A stretch of DNA of 64,000 bases from Photobacterium gaetbulicola Gung47 (GCA_000940995.1 CP005973.1:1116001-1180000); one strand, 5' to 3'. Positions 24,801 to 34,171 are shown, counted from the first letter of the stretch. Notes: generated from the letters alone by a model not told the origin. Numbers and translations are program-made.

Positions 24801-25568
24801 ATGAACAAGACTTTTACGGCTCATACCAAGGGAATGACAGTCTGTATCGAGCAATTAACACTTAGGTACAATGATGCCCATTCTCCTCTGTTCAACCAGT
24901 TAGATATTAAGCTTCCGGCTGGGCAATGGACTTGCCTGCTCGGTAAAAGTGGTTGTGGGAAGACTACTCTGCTTCGCCACCTGGCAGGGCTTCTCGAGGA
25001 CAACGTTGCCTGGAGCGGTTCGATAACCACCAGCAATGATTGGCCGTTGGCTGGCAATCTTGCCTATATGGCACAACAAGATCTGCTGTTGCCATGGCTC
25101 AATGTCCTTGGCAATGTCTGCTTGAGTACCCGCTTCGGCGCTAGTCAAGACGCCAATATACCGAAAGCCATGGCATTGCTCGATGCGGTGGGGTTGGCTG
25201 ACAAAGCCGAGGTCATGCCTAACCAGCTCTCAGGGGGGATGCGCCAACGTGTCGCTCTGGCCCGTACCTTGATGCAAGACAAACCCGTAGTATTGATGGA
25301 TGAGCCCTTTTCAGCACTCGATGCCGTAACCCGCCATAAACTACAGTCACTGTCTGCACGCCTGCTTGCTGGAAAAACCGTCTTGTTGATAACCCATGAT
25401 CCGCAAGAGGCACTTCGTCTTGGGCACCATATCTACATGATGGCAGGCTCACCAGCCTCAATGAGTGCCTTGCCGATCCCGTCTGGTCCCCCACCAAGGC
25501 AATTTGACGGCGAACTTGCTGCCCACCAGCAAGGAATTATCAACCAGCTGGAGAATGACTATGCCTGA
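24801..25568 (+). CDS. thiZ: Thiamine-pyrimidine ABC transporter, ATP-binding protein ThiZ
   Basis: About 255 residues. Walker A LGKSGCGKTT, Q-loop MAQQDLLLPW, signature LSGGMRQRVALART, Walker B VVLMDEPFSALD and the H-loop ITHDPQEA are all present. Substrate follows from context: the genes for ThiX permease and the THI5-like binding protein ThiY come next, and the operon is under a TPP riboswitch. The start is uncertain. The ATG at 24801 has only a distant GGAAG, and another in-frame ATG lies at 24834. Confidence 0.92.
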   Translation: MNKTFTAHTKGMTVCIEQLTLRYNDAHSPLFNQLDIKLPAGQWTCLLGKSGCGKTTLLRHLAGLLEDNVAWSGSITTSNDWPLAGNLAYMAQQDLLLPWLNVLGNVCLSTRFGASQDANIPKAMALLDAVGLADKAEVMPNQLSGGMRQRVALARTLMQDKPVVLMDEPFSALDAVTRHKLQSLSARLLAGKTVLLITHDPQEALRLGHHIYMMAGSPASMSALPIPSGPPPRQFDGELAAHQQGIINQLENDYA

Positions 25569-26397
25569 ACCTGTCCTATCGTCAAAGCTACCAAACCCCA
25601 TGCTAGAGCAGCAGGCCGTTAGTCAGGCGTTTCGCAAGGGAAACAGTACCGTCTTGTCATGGCCAATTACCCGCTTTGTCACCAGCATGGCGATCATCTT
25701 GGGGTTGTGGCAGGCCTGCGTGGTACTGTTCGGCTTGCCCCCCTTTATCTTGCCTGGCCCCGTCGCCGTGCTGTCCAAGCTGGTCGAACGCGCGGATGTA
25801 CTCTGGCATCATACCATTGTCACAGGAACAGAAGTCGTATTCGGCCTTCTTCTGGGCTTGGCTATGGGGCTATTTTTCGCTCTGCAAATGCTGCTATTCG
25901 AGCCTTTGCGCCGTTGGCTCCTGCCAGTATTGATCACCAGCCAGGCCATACCGGTATTCGCTATTGCGCCCATTCTCATGCTGTGGCTTGGATACGGCAT
26001 GGCATCAAAAATTGTCATGGCAGCTTTGATCATCTTTTTCCCGGTCACCACCTGCTGCTATGACGGACTTCGCCATACCCCCAAAGGCTACCTGGACTTG
26101 GCAATGACCATGGGGGCGACCCGCTGGCAACAGCTATGGCAAATCCGTCTTCCCGCAGCCCTGCCTGCTTTAGCTTCAGGGGTACGGGTTGCGGTTGTCG
26201 TTGCCCCCATTGGTGCAGTCATCGGCGAATGGGTAGGCTCAAGTGAAGGACTGGGCTACCTCATGCTCCAAGCCAATGCACGGATGTTTGTCGATGAGAT
26301 GTTTGCCGCATTGTTTATCTTGGCCTTTTTCTCCATCAGCCTGTACTTCATCACCGACTTTTTATTAAAGAAAGCCATTCCATGGCAGAGCCAATAG
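25561..26397 (+). CDS. thiX: Thiamine-pyrimidine ABC transporter, permease ThiX
   Basis: 278 residues with about six membrane helices and the conserved cytoplasmic EAA loop (LAMTMGATRWQQLWQIRLP), which meets the ATPase. PPFILPGPVAVLSKL in the first part is typical of SsuC/ThiX-type permeases. The ATG at 25561 overlaps the thiZ stop and has GGAG seven bases before it. It is cotranscribed with thiZ and thiY and should import a formylamino- or hydroxymethyl-pyrimidine. Confidence 0.92.
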   Translation: MPEPVLSSKLPNPMLEQQAVSQAFRKGNSTVLSWPITRFVTSMAIILGLWQACVVLFGLPPFILPGPVAVLSKLVERADVLWHHTIVTGTEVVFGLLLGLAMGLFFALQMLLFEPLRRWLLPVLITSQAIPVFAIAPILMLWLGYGMASKIVMAALIIFFPVTTCCYDGLRHTPKGYLDLAMTMGATRWQQLWQIRLPAALPALASGVRVAVVVAPIGAVIGEWVGSSEGLGYLMLQANARMFVDEMFAALFILAFFSISLYFITDFLLKKAIPWQSQ

Positions 26398-26442
26398 TTA
26401 ATTAACGGAATGTTTTTCTTCGCTCAACAACAAGGAAATAAA

Positions 26443-27402
26443 ATGAAAGCCACTCTTTATTCAGCGGGTAAACCGCATCTTATTGCTGCCGCAGCACTTA
26501 TGCTGGCATCCTTCAGCTCGTCGGCACAAGAAAAAGTCACTCTCATGTTGGACTGGTTCGTCAACCCCAACCACGGCCCGATTATTCTAGCTCAAGAAAA
26601 AGGGTGGTTTGCTGAACAGGGTTTGCAGGTTCAAATTCAAGAACCCGCGGATCCAAGTGTGCCGGATAAGCTGGTGGCCGCAGGCCGAAGTGATCTTGCA
26701 GTGTCTTACCAGAGCACGCTTATCTCCAGCACAGCTGCAGACCTTCCTCTGGTGCGTTCAGCCACATTGATCTCGGGCCCGCTGAACTCCCTGATCGTAC
26801 TGGACAAGTCAGGAATTAAATCACTGGCTGATTTGAAAGGTAAAAACATCGGCGTCGCAATTGGCGGGAACGAAGATGCTACTGTAGGTACCATGCTTCG
26901 CTCAGAAGGTGTGGATATGGATAGCGTAAAAATTATCAATGTTGGTTGGGCACTATCCTCTTCGCTGGCTTCTGGAAAAGTGGATGCCATTTGGGGCGGC
27001 TTGCGCAACTTCGAGCTTAACCAACTCGCAATCGAAGGCTACGACGCAACGGCCTTCTACCCGGAAGAGCACGGTGTGCCACCGTACGACGAGCTTATTT
27101 TTGTTGCCAATAAGCACAAATACAACCCAGAGACCATTAACAAGTTCAACACAGCTATCGAAAAAGCAACGGTATACCTGATCAACCACCCGGAACAGGC
27201 ATGGAAAGAGTTCGTTGCCTACTCGCCAGATACGCTGGACAACGATCTCAACCGTCGAGCCTGGGAAGATACTCTTACTCGCTTTGCCCTTCGCCCGGGA
27301 GCGGTAGAGCTAAAGCGCTATGATGAATACGCCGAGTTCATGAAACAGCACAACATCATAAAAACACTACCAAAAGCCAAAGATTACGTGCTGACGTATT
27401 AA
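26443..27402 (+). CDS. thiY: Thiamine-pyrimidine binding protein ThiY (NMT1/THI5-like)
   Basis: Periplasmic substrate-binding protein, 319 residues. A signal peptide covers about the first 28 residues (SFSSSAQE). The mature start, VTLMLDWFVNPNHGPIILAQ, is characteristic of the NMT1/THI5-like domain that binds N-formyl-4-amino-5-aminomethyl-2-methylpyrimidine. DLKGKNIGVAIGG near residue 134 is another family block. AAGGA lies before the ATG at 26443. It acts with ThiX and ThiZ; its place next to tenA supports salvage of broken-down thiamine. Confidence 0.93.
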   Translation: MKATLYSAGKPHLIAAAALMLASFSSSAQEKVTLMLDWFVNPNHGPIILAQEKGWFAEQGLQVQIQEPADPSVPDKLVAAGRSDLAVSYQSTLISSTAADLPLVRSATLISGPLNSLIVLDKSGIKSLADLKGKNIGVAIGGNEDATVGTMLRSEGVDMDSVKIINVGWALSSSLASGKVDAIWGGLRNFELNQLAIEGYDATAFYPEEHGVPPYDELIFVANKHKYNPETINKFNTAIEKATVYLINHPEQAWKEFVAYSPDTLDNDLNRRAWEDTLTRFALRPGAVELKRYDEYAEFMKQHNIIKTLPKAKDYVLTY

Positions 27403-27433
27403 GCGTAATGCATTTCGCGAACAAGGACACACC

Positions 27434-28099
27434 ATGAAGTATCAAGATCTGATCAACCATTGCCAACAAGACTGGGGCGATTACACCGAGCACGAATTTG
27501 TCAATCAGCTGGCGACAGGTGATTTGAACAAGTACGCCTTTTTCCACTACCTGAAACAAGATTATTTGTTCTTAAAACACTATGCCCGAGCATACGCCCT
27601 CGCTATCTTCAAATCCTCAACCTTGGCTGAGATGCGAGAGCCACTACCAGGCTTGAATGCATTGCTTGAGTCGGAGATGAATCATCACATTGAGTATTGC
27701 CAAAGCTGGGGGCTGTCAGCCACAGAGATGGAAGCTGAGCCCGAAGATTTCGGCACCGTCTGTTACACCCGTTATGTATTAGATACGGGTATGGCTGGCG
27801 ATCGCACCGACCTATTTACAGCTCTGGCACCCTGCGCGATTGGCTATGCGGTTGTGGGACAGCGGCTAAAAAAATGGTCTGAAACCAAACTTGAAGGTAA
27901 CCCATATCGCAGCTGGGTTGAACTCTACAGTGGTGAAGAGTATCAATCTGGGGTCGCAGAAACCATTCGCCGTTTGGATACCATGCTGGAAGAAATTCCG
28001 CTTGAAAGTCAACGAGGCCAGCGCCTATGTGAAATATTCAAAACCGCTACCCGTATGGAAGTCGCTTTCTGGGAGCAGGGCATGAATGCTGCGCGATAA
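27434..28099 (+). CDS. tenA: Aminopyrimidine aminohydrolase / thiaminase II TenA
   Basis: 221 residues, all helical. It converts aminomethylpyrimidine derivatives to hydroxymethylpyrimidine, which ThiD then phosphorylates. Conserved features are YFFHYLKQD-like KYAFFHYLKQDYLFL near residue 37, the catalytic cysteine C134 in LAPCAIGY and the C-terminal glutamate in EVAFWEQG. It is the last gene of the riboswitch-controlled operon and is followed at once by a strong terminator. Confidence 0.94.
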   Translation: MKYQDLINHCQQDWGDYTEHEFVNQLATGDLNKYAFFHYLKQDYLFLKHYARAYALAIFKSSTLAEMREPLPGLNALLESEMNHHIEYCQSWGLSATEMEAEPEDFGTVCYTRYVLDTGMAGDRTDLFTALAPCAIGYAVVGQRLKKWSETKLEGNPYRSWVELYSGEEYQSGVAETIRRLDTMLEEIPLESQRGQRLCEIFKTATRMEVAFWEQGMNAAR

Positions 28100-28116
28100 A
28101 AAGCAATAAACAAAAT

Positions 28117-28149
28117 AAAAGCCCTGTCTTTTGAAACAGGGCTTTTTTA
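28117..28149 (+). terminator. Rho-independent terminator of the thi operon
   Basis: AAAAGCCCTGT and ACAGGGCTTTT arms followed by more T residues. Confidence 0.9.
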
Positions 28150-28174
28150 ACGGCAATACAAAACCGATTCAATC

Positions 28175-28819
28175 CTAGCCAAGTAGGTGTTCCTCGAAGC
28201 CCAGCTCAACCAATTGTTGATAAGCCTGCCAAACCTCATCAGGAATGTCTTGCTCTACCGAGTAGCCATAAGACGGATAGACCCTTATTCGCTGTAGATC
28301 TCCGAGCATGACATTAATCACATCGCTGTATGACAATGTCTCGTTGGGGTATTCGTCAAAACCAATCGGCGGCGAAGATACAAGTACCTTCTTACCTGGC
28401 CAGTTCTGCTGGAATGTAGCGTAAGCACGCCGTTCCATAAACGGCTTTTGCACGATGATAAAACAGGAAGGATCTAACCCCTTCACCTCAAGCAAGGCTC
28501 GGGTAAACTGGACATTTTCACCGGTATTGGTGGATTGAGGCTCAATCAGAATGGCATGCTCCGGCACACCCATATCCATAGCCACTTCTGCAAACGCTTC
28601 AGCCTCTGACCCCTTGAACATCCCCCGCGTCAATTCACCTTCACCGCCAGAAAAAACGATGTATGGGGCATAGCCATCGAGAAACAATCTTGCTGCATGC
28701 TCGGCGACTCGAATGTCGTTACTACATAATACAAAAATGCAGTCGCTTGGCGAGAGCGTGTTATTAAGATGATGATAATTCCACACTTTTGTTGCTAAAG
28801 CATGCACACTTGATGCCAT
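28175..28819 (-). CDS. YdcF/SanA-like DUF218 protein
   Basis: 214 residues from the ATG at 28819, which has AAGGAG seven bases upstream. A longer frame to 28876 adds a stretch without such support. DUF218 features are CIFVLCSNDIRVAEHAARL, IVFSGGEGELTRGMF, SEAEAF and EPQSTNTGENVQFT, which match the YdcF branch rather than the membrane-anchored ElyC/SanA. No membrane helix is seen, so it is probably cytoplasmic. YdcF of E. coli binds S-adenosylmethionine in crystals, but its reaction is unknown. Confidence 0.88.
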   Translation of the reverse strand: MASSVHALATKVWNYHHLNNTLSPSDCIFVLCSNDIRVAEHAARLFLDGYAPYIVFSGGEGELTRGMFKGSEAEAFAEVAMDMGVPEHAILIEPQSTNTGENVQFTRALLEVKGLDPSCFIIVQKPFMERRAYATFQQNWPGKKVLVSSPPIGFDEYPNETLSYSDVINVMLGDLQRIRVYPSYGYSVEQDIPDEVWQAYQQLVELGFEEHLLG

Positions 28820-28921
28820 TGCAATACTCCTTATTGCTGAAATCGCGAAAACGTACCCTAAAAGGCTATGATGCAAGGATTCTGTGACTGATGCGTGACA
28901 TTCGACAGCGATAGAGCGGTA

Positions 28922-29461
28922 TTAGCGAAGCCACCACTCTGGCGCCAAGGTACAGCTTTTATCACCGGCCATCAACCAACCCTGCTCAGCTTCAATGGTT
29001 AGCTGAAGGTTCATAGTTCGCTCAACCAGTGTTTCTAATTCCGCTAGCGTTTCGTCATTGAAAAACACCACGGAGATATTACCGTACTGGCTTACTTTTG
29101 CCTGATGCTGCTTCCACCAAACCGGGGCCGCATTGTCACCATAAGCAACAATAATGACTTTTTTTGCCTTGTGAGCAGCTTTCTTCAAACGCTTCTCGTC
29201 TGGCAGGCCCAGATCAATCCATAGTTCAATTTCATCACTAAGGTTTTTCTGCCAAAGCGCTGGCTCATCGGCTTCACAAAGCCCCTTAGTGAACTGCAAT
29301 TCCTCATCAGCATTAAACCCCCATGCTATGAGTCTAAGCATCAAACGTTGTAGGGTCTCTGATGGGTGGCACGCCAAGGTGTGCTGCTGGTCGATGTAAA
29401 CATGGCGATCTAGATCAGCAACATTGAACTGGGCTTTGTAGATAGTGGCTTTAAGTGCCAT
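28922..29461 (-). CDS. yaeQ: YaeQ family protein
   Basis: 179 residues beginning MALKATIYKAQFNVADLDRH, the typical YaeQ opening, with HPSETLQRLMLRLIAWGFNA and DEIELWIDLGLPDEKRLKKA following. YaeQ has a PD-(D/E)XK nuclease-like fold, and the ELWIDLG strand carries the candidate acidic residues. Nuclease activity is not established. AGGA lies seven bases before the ATG at 29461. Single gene. Confidence 0.92.
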   Translation of the reverse strand: MALKATIYKAQFNVADLDRHVYIDQQHTLACHPSETLQRLMLRLIAWGFNADEELQFTKGLCEADEPALWQKNLSDEIELWIDLGLPDEKRLKKAAHKAKKVIIVAYGDNAAPVWWKQHQAKVSQYGNISVVFFNDETLAELETLVERTMNLQLTIEAEQGWLMAGDKSCTLAPEWWLR

Positions 29462-29641
29462 AAAATTATCCTGGGAAAATAAAATAATAATATAAAAATG
29501 ATAAACGCAGTGTAGTTTGAACAAGGAGAAGGTTCAATTTCAATTGCCTGACATACGCGCAAATATCAATCAACAAATGAATTTAAGTTAAAAAAAGACA
29601 AATATTATCTATTGGTACGTGTTCTCAGCGACTTCAGTTCA

Positions 29642-29971
29642 TCACTTAACCAAGCTAAATACGCTAAGCCCACGAGCAACTAACTGCTCCTTTTTGCACT
29701 TCGATAGGCGCTTGATACGATATTCAAGTTGCATGGCCAGTCGTTTATCACCGACACACTCCGACCATACCAACTGCAGTGGGCCTTTGCCCTTCAAAAA
29801 TTTGGCTCCCCGCTTGGTAGAAACGTGCTCGTTGAACCGTCTTTCTACATCGGTCGTCACACCGCAATACAGCTGATCGGCAGCCGTCCTAATTAAATAG
29901 ACCGACCATTCACCCATTTTATTTTTTTGGTTATCGCAATTGGCAGGTTGGTTGCTTTCAGACCCCGTCAT
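29642..29971 (-). CDS. GIY-YIG nuclease superfamily protein (YhbQ/UPF0213-like)
   Basis: 109 residues with one GIY-YIG domain: WSVYLIRTAADQLYCGVTTD carries the two tyrosine-containing strands. The arginine is in VERRFNEH and the glutamate in MQLEYRIKRL. These small stand-alone proteins have a nuclease fold, and their cellular role is not settled. A later start at 29917 (MGEWSVYL) would keep the domain intact. It lies just before the yceH terminator. Confidence 0.88.
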   Translation of the reverse strand: MTGSESNQPANCDNQKNKMGEWSVYLIRTAADQLYCGVTTDVERRFNEHVSTKRGAKFLKGKGPLQLVWSECVGDKRLAMQLEYRIKRLSKCKKEQLVARGLSVFSLVK

Positions 29972-29990
29972 GCTAAGTTACTACCTTCAC

Positions 29991-30015
29991 AAAAAAGCCC
30001 AGCAATTGCTGGGCT
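29991..30015 (-). terminator. Rho-independent terminator after yceH
   Basis: The palindromic stem AGCCCAGCAATTGCTGGGCT is followed on the minus strand by TTTTT, about 25 bases after the yceH stop. Confidence 0.85.
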
Positions 30016-30041
30016 GGCAACATAGATCGCTTATTGGACAC

Positions 30042-30707
30042 TTATGAAGTTAAAGATTCAAGCATTGCCTTGAGCTCTTCCACTTCTTTCTTAAGCTCTG
30101 CAACCTCGTCTTCCAAGGCCGTCAGCCGCTCAGAAGACGGTGACGATGGGCTTCCTACCGCAGCGCTTTGCTGTTGTAACGCTTCAATGTCAACTTCGCC
30201 ACTGAACAGATGCATATAGCGGAAATCTCGCTTGCCCGGCTCTTTAGGCAATTGGATAACAAACGGCCCTTTCGGGTGCTCTGATAGAGTACTCAGTACG
30301 GCTTCCACTTCTTTGACATCGGCAAAGTTGCACAATCGATTGGTGCGGGTACGCAACTCTCCAGGCGATTGAGGACCACGCAGCAACATCACACAGATAA
30401 TTGCCTTCTCTTGCTTACTGAACTGGAAAGTACTGAATTCCGTGTTGCAGAATCGGTGCTGATATTTAGCCACTCGACTCCCGAAACCCGCGGTGACTTC
30501 TTGAACAAATCGCTTTGTTTTTAATGCTTCCAGCGTGTCTTGCACCGTAGCTTCATCAAGCGACATCACAGGCTCGCGATTACTTTTTTGGTTACAAGCC
30601 GTTGTCAGTGCATTCAATGTTAATGGGTACTGATCAGGTGTAGTTACCTCTTTTTCAAGCAAGCAACCTAACACGCGCGCTTCTGTCTGCGAAAAGCAAA
30701 TATCCAT
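30042..30707 (-). CDS. yceH: YceH family protein (UPF0502/DUF480)
   Basis: 221 residues of tandem winged-helix type. LSQTEARVLGCLLEKEVTTP-like sequence at the start, TTACNQKSNREPVMSLDE, and LLRGPQSPGELRTRTNRL in the second half are the family signature. A coiled coil closes the protein (about 185-218, heptads of Leu and Glu). GAGGGGA precedes the ATG. Its function is unknown. No partner is in the same operon. Confidence 0.92.
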   Translation of the reverse strand: MDICFSQTEARVLGCLLEKEVTTPDQYPLTLNALTTACNQKSNREPVMSLDEATVQDTLEALKTKRFVQEVTAGFGSRVAKYQHRFCNTEFSTFQFSKQEKAIICVMLLRGPQSPGELRTRTNRLCNFADVKEVEAVLSTLSEHPKGPFVIQLPKEPGKRDFRYMHLFSGEVDIEALQQQSAAVGSPSSPSSERLTALEDEVAELKKEVEELKAMLESLTS

Positions 30708-30879
30708 GATCTCCCCTCACCCTTTTTCTTCTTACAATACAAATTCCATTGAGCATAGCCGAAAACAAGAGCGTCATTGTATATTGGATGGCTTCTACTC
30801 AAGAGAATGTATACTGCCAGGGACTTGCCCTTTAAATAGCAGATTATCATTGCAGTGAGCGACAGCAAGCAGACAACAA

Positions 30880-30908
30880 GTTATTTGGCTGCAAAACAGC
30901 CAAATAAC
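30880..30908. other. Perfect 12-bp stem-loop between yceH and the diguanylate cyclase
   Basis: GTTATTTGGCTG and CAGCCAAATAAC flank a CAAAA loop. It lies about 50 bases beyond the end of the minus-strand cyclase gene, so it may terminate or protect that transcript, although no T run follows on either strand. Confidence 0.5.
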
Positions 30909-30959
30909 GCTTGATATGACACAAAATGTTAACTGGATCAAAGAATAAGAAGTGAGAGA

Positions 30960-31907
30960 TTACGTAAATTCTGCAGCGACGAAGCGATTGCGCCCCTGCT
31001 CTTTGGCCTTATAGAGTACACGGTCGACTATCTGATACATATTATCAACTGTCTCTAGCCCCGTTGGTACCCACGACACCATACCTTGACTTACCGTCAC
31101 AATTTCAGCCGTAGTCGACTTTGAATGAGGGATTTCAAGTTTCTGTATACACTGCTTTAACCGCTCGCACTCGCGAACCGCGCGCGTCTTATCGCAATTA
31201 CTTAGCACAACAACAAACTCTTCGCCGCCATACCTGGCCGCCAGCTCGCCGGCTCGACTAAAGCTTTTCTTCAGCTCCGCCGCAACCATCTGCAAACAAC
31301 GATCCCCTTCAATGTGGCCATAATGATCATTGAACAGCTTAAAATGATCGACATCGAGCATAATCAAAGTAAGTGGAAAGTTATTACGGCCATGCCATGA
31401 AATAAACTCGGTCAGTTTTGTATCGAGGTAACGACGGTTTGCTAATTTGGTGAGACCATCTTCATTGACTTGCTGAGAGAGTTTTTCATTGGCTAGCTCA
31501 AGGCTTTTTGTTGTGTCCTTAAGCTGATGACGCATATAAGCAATGCGCTGCATGGCTTTGAGTTTTGCCGCCAGTACAATGTTGTTTACGGGCTTAACAA
31601 TATAGTCATCCCCGCCCATATCAATTGCTTTGGCGATCATTTCAGGCTCGTCGTGACCGCTTAAGAAGATAATCGGCACCCAATCAGGATGTTTGATTCG
31701 AATTTGCTCGGCAACCTCTGTTCCACTCATATCCGGCATGCTGACATCAAGCAACAGCAAGTCGGGATCAAACAATGGATATTTTTCAATAGCATCCTGA
31801 CCTGAAGCGACAGCTTCAACCACATGCCCGAGGCGTTGTAGCCTCATGGCTAACTGCATCCTCTCAAGATGCACATCATCTACCAGTAGTATCCGCATCG
31901 CTTCCAT
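30960..31907 (-). CDS. Response regulator with GGDEF diguanylate cyclase domain
   Basis: 315 residues, cytoplasmic. An N-terminal receiver (D10, D11, phospho-acceptor D54 in LLLLDVSMPDMSG, lysine in YIVKPVN) is joined by a helical linker to a GGDEF domain. The active site is GGEEF at residues 227-231, so it should make cyclic-di-GMP. The product-inhibition site reads RxxE (R218, E221) instead of RxxD, which may weaken feedback. AGGA lies seven bases before the ATG. No kinase is adjacent; the 330 bases upstream show no other feature. Confidence 0.92.
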   Translation of the reverse strand: MEAMRILLVDDVHLERMQLAMRLQRLGHVVEAVASGQDAIEKYPLFDPDLLLLDVSMPDMSGTEVAEQIRIKHPDWVPIIFLSGHDEPEMIAKAIDMGGDDYIVKPVNNIVLAAKLKAMQRIAYMRHQLKDTTKSLELANEKLSQQVNEDGLTKLANRRYLDTKLTEFISWHGRNNFPLTLIMLDVDHFKLFNDHYGHIEGDRCLQMVAAELKKSFSRAGELAARYGGEEFVVVLSNCDKTRAVRECERLKQCIQKLEIPHSKSTTAEIVTVSQGMVSWVPTGLETVDNMYQIVDRVLYKAKEQGRNRFVAAEFT

Positions 31908-32239
31908 CTAAGCATCCTATTGAGATATTGGCTTTTCCTTAAGCTATTTATAGCACACAATGCAATGCCGTAAGGTTTTGGTTAACAAGTTTATGCAACT
32001 CAGTTACAGCTATCACTTTTCAAGGTATTCGGCGACTCTTCCTTCAGCGGCAGGCGTTGGGGCTATGCATCATCTCACAAAGCTTGCGCTGATAATCGTG
32101 AGCAAATTAACGTGATTTGTTGCTATGTTCCGGTATCTTATAGCCAAAGCCATCAGGGTGATTGGCTATACCTGTTGACTTTTAGATAAAGGGCTATAGG
32201 ATTCCCTCCCTTAACCAAATCATGCTTTAGGAATTAGCT

Positions 32240-32692
32240 ATGTCTGATATTGAGAAAAAAGAAGATCAAACGATTGAAGAAGTAAAATTCACACTTGACG
32301 ATTGTTCACCAGAACTACGCCAAGTTGTTGAGTTTGAAGAGGTGCCAGAAGAGCTTCTTGACATGCTAATTAACGTTTACAAAGCATCTGAGCCAACTTC
32401 TCGTGAAGCTTGGGATCAGCTACCAGCAAGTGCTCAAAACGTACTGGACAACTTCGAACAATTCCACGCTCTGATTGCACTAAGCCAGAGCTATTCAGGT
32501 GTCGATTTTCTTGGCGAAATGCAAGAAACTGAAAAGCCTTCAGATATGACCGATGAAGAGTACACAGACTACAAAGCAGTGATGCTTGATAAGGTACTTC
32601 ACAACTGTGTCAAAGACATGTGTAAGCAGTTGAAAAAAGCTCGCCGTAACCCGCCAATGAAGCGTGAGTTCCAAGAGATCTTCAAGAAATAA
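32240..32692 (+). CDS. DUF3069-like conserved protein
   Basis: 150 residues, acidic, all-helical, soluble. The stretches LDDCSPELRQVVEFEEVPEE and EAWDQLPASAQNVLDNFEQF resemble the DUF3069 family of Vibrio and Shewanella as I remember it; the family name is moderately sure. No catalytic motif is visible. The codon choice looks like that of a well-expressed gene. It has its own terminator. Function unknown. Confidence 0.78.
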   Translation: MSDIEKKEDQTIEEVKFTLDDCSPELRQVVEFEEVPEELLDMLINVYKASEPTSREAWDQLPASAQNVLDNFEQFHALIALSQSYSGVDFLGEMQETEKPSDMTDEEYTDYKAVMLDKVLHNCVKDMCKQLKKARRNPPMKREFQEIFKK

Positions 32693-32724
32693 GCAACCTG
32701 ATTCAGGGAAAATTATCTAAATTT

Positions 32725-32757
32725 CAGGGAGAGCCTATGTGCTCTCCCTGCTTTTAT
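32725..32757 (+). terminator. Rho-independent terminator
   Basis: Ten-base arms CAGGGAGAGC and GCTCTCCCTG with a CTATGT loop and a following CTTTT. Confidence 0.88.
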
Positions 32758-32893
32758 CTCTAAGTAATTATTCGCATACCAATTATTTTTTTTCATGATA
32801 AAATAATCGCCTTAAATCATTCGAGCGTTACCTATTTGGGCATATACGCCAATAAGCTATTAAAATATAAAATAAAAAGGTTCTGAGGTATCA

Positions 32894-34171
32894 ATGCCTG
32901 GCCAAAAACAGTTCAAATTTACCAATGAGCTTATTTTCATCCCCGCTCTGGGAATCATAAAGTCAGACACAACCAACCAAAAGCTCAACCTCTCGGAGCA
33001 ATACATACTGCTCTACCTCATTGAGCATGTTAATAGCGCCGTTACAAAAGAGGAGCTGCTAAAAGCTGGCTGGCCTGACCGCGTCGTCTCTGAAGCCTCT
33101 CTGTTTCAAGCTATCCGCAGCTTGCGCGTGAAACTGCAGGAAAAAACCAAAGGCGAGATCATTGAGACACTGCCACGCGTCGGCTACCAGATTACCCAAA
33201 TTACTGTCGAGAAGTATTCCAATTTATCGGCATCCAAAGTCATTAAAAAAACAGCTCCCTTTTTACCATACATAGCCGTTGCTATTTCCATATTCGCAAT
33301 TGTGCTGACTGGCATACACTTTTGGCTGTCGGGGTATAAATACCCAGACAAACCCCACTACTTTACTCGCACCACCATGTTCCAAACCAGCATAGTCACG
33401 CTGGTTGCAACCAGCGAAACAGGTATTGGCGAACTCCAAAATAAACTTGATGAGCTTCACCTCGCCTATAACCAAATCGACAATGCACCAGAATTAGACA
33501 ACGTTAAGCTCTATGCCTTTAAAGGAGAAGATTCCTACTCACTGGCTTGGTGTCGCGTCGATAAAAACAACCACTGTCTGCCACAGACTGACTTTTCCTA
33601 CCAAATCGACGAAGATGGGTGGTCGCTATTCAAGTTAAAAGTGCTCCAGGAGCTACCACTATCACGACAAGACCCAATTGTTCAGACCGAACTTGCCAGA
33701 GAGCCGACTTCTCAGGTCTTTCTCAACTTCATTGATGACTCGGGTATCGATGCGCAGGTGGTGTATTACTACATCACACAAGATGAGGACAACAAGCTGA
33801 ACTTCTCATACCTGAATTTCATTTCCGAAGAAGACACGGGTTACCACCATGCTATGTCGATCAGCTCTGCAGCCTTAACCGTGATAGAAAATGAGTCCCC
33901 ATTTATCTCTACAATTGAAGTGAAACCTATAATGTATCATTGGGCTTACCAGCCTAATGAGTTTGTCAATGAAGACACATCGACGGCAATACGTATCGAA
34001 AGCAAGGTGAAAAATCAATTCCTGGGCAAAACGATTGGCTATAGTTACCTACTTTACCAACAGCCTTTCATTGATCTGGTCCTTAATGATCAAGTGGGCA
34101 TTTATTGGGTTCACAACAGTGAAAAGAACGCCAAAATTTTCAACTACAAACGCCAGCTTCTTAACCAATAA
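32894..34171 (+). CDS. ToxR/CadC-like membrane-bound transcriptional regulator
   Basis: 425 residues. An N-terminal OmpR-type winged helix (about 5-105) has the WPDRVVSEASLFQAIRSLR recognition part and ends ETLPRVGYQI. One membrane helix lies at about 124-146, followed by a periplasmic domain of about 275 residues. No receiver domain is present. Two cysteines in AWC and NHC (about residues 216 and 225) could form a periplasmic disulfide, as in ToxR and CadC. GAGG precedes the ATG. It lies 180 bases upstream of the cti gene on the same strand and may control it. The sensed signal is unknown. Confidence 0.88.
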   Translation: MPGQKQFKFTNELIFIPALGIIKSDTTNQKLNLSEQYILLYLIEHVNSAVTKEELLKAGWPDRVVSEASLFQAIRSLRVKLQEKTKGEIIETLPRVGYQITQITVEKYSNLSASKVIKKTAPFLPYIAVAISIFAIVLTGIHFWLSGYKYPDKPHYFTRTTMFQTSIVTLVATSETGIGELQNKLDELHLAYNQIDNAPELDNVKLYAFKGEDSYSLAWCRVDKNNHCLPQTDFSYQIDEDGWSLFKLKVLQELPLSRQDPIVQTELAREPTSQVFLNFIDDSGIDAQVVYYYITQDEDNKLNFSYLNFISEEDTGYHHAMSISSAALTVIENESPFISTIEVKPIMYHWAYQPNEFVNEDTSTAIRIESKVKNQFLGKTIGYSYLLYQQPFIDLVLNDQVGIYWVHNSEKNAKIFNYKRQLLNQ

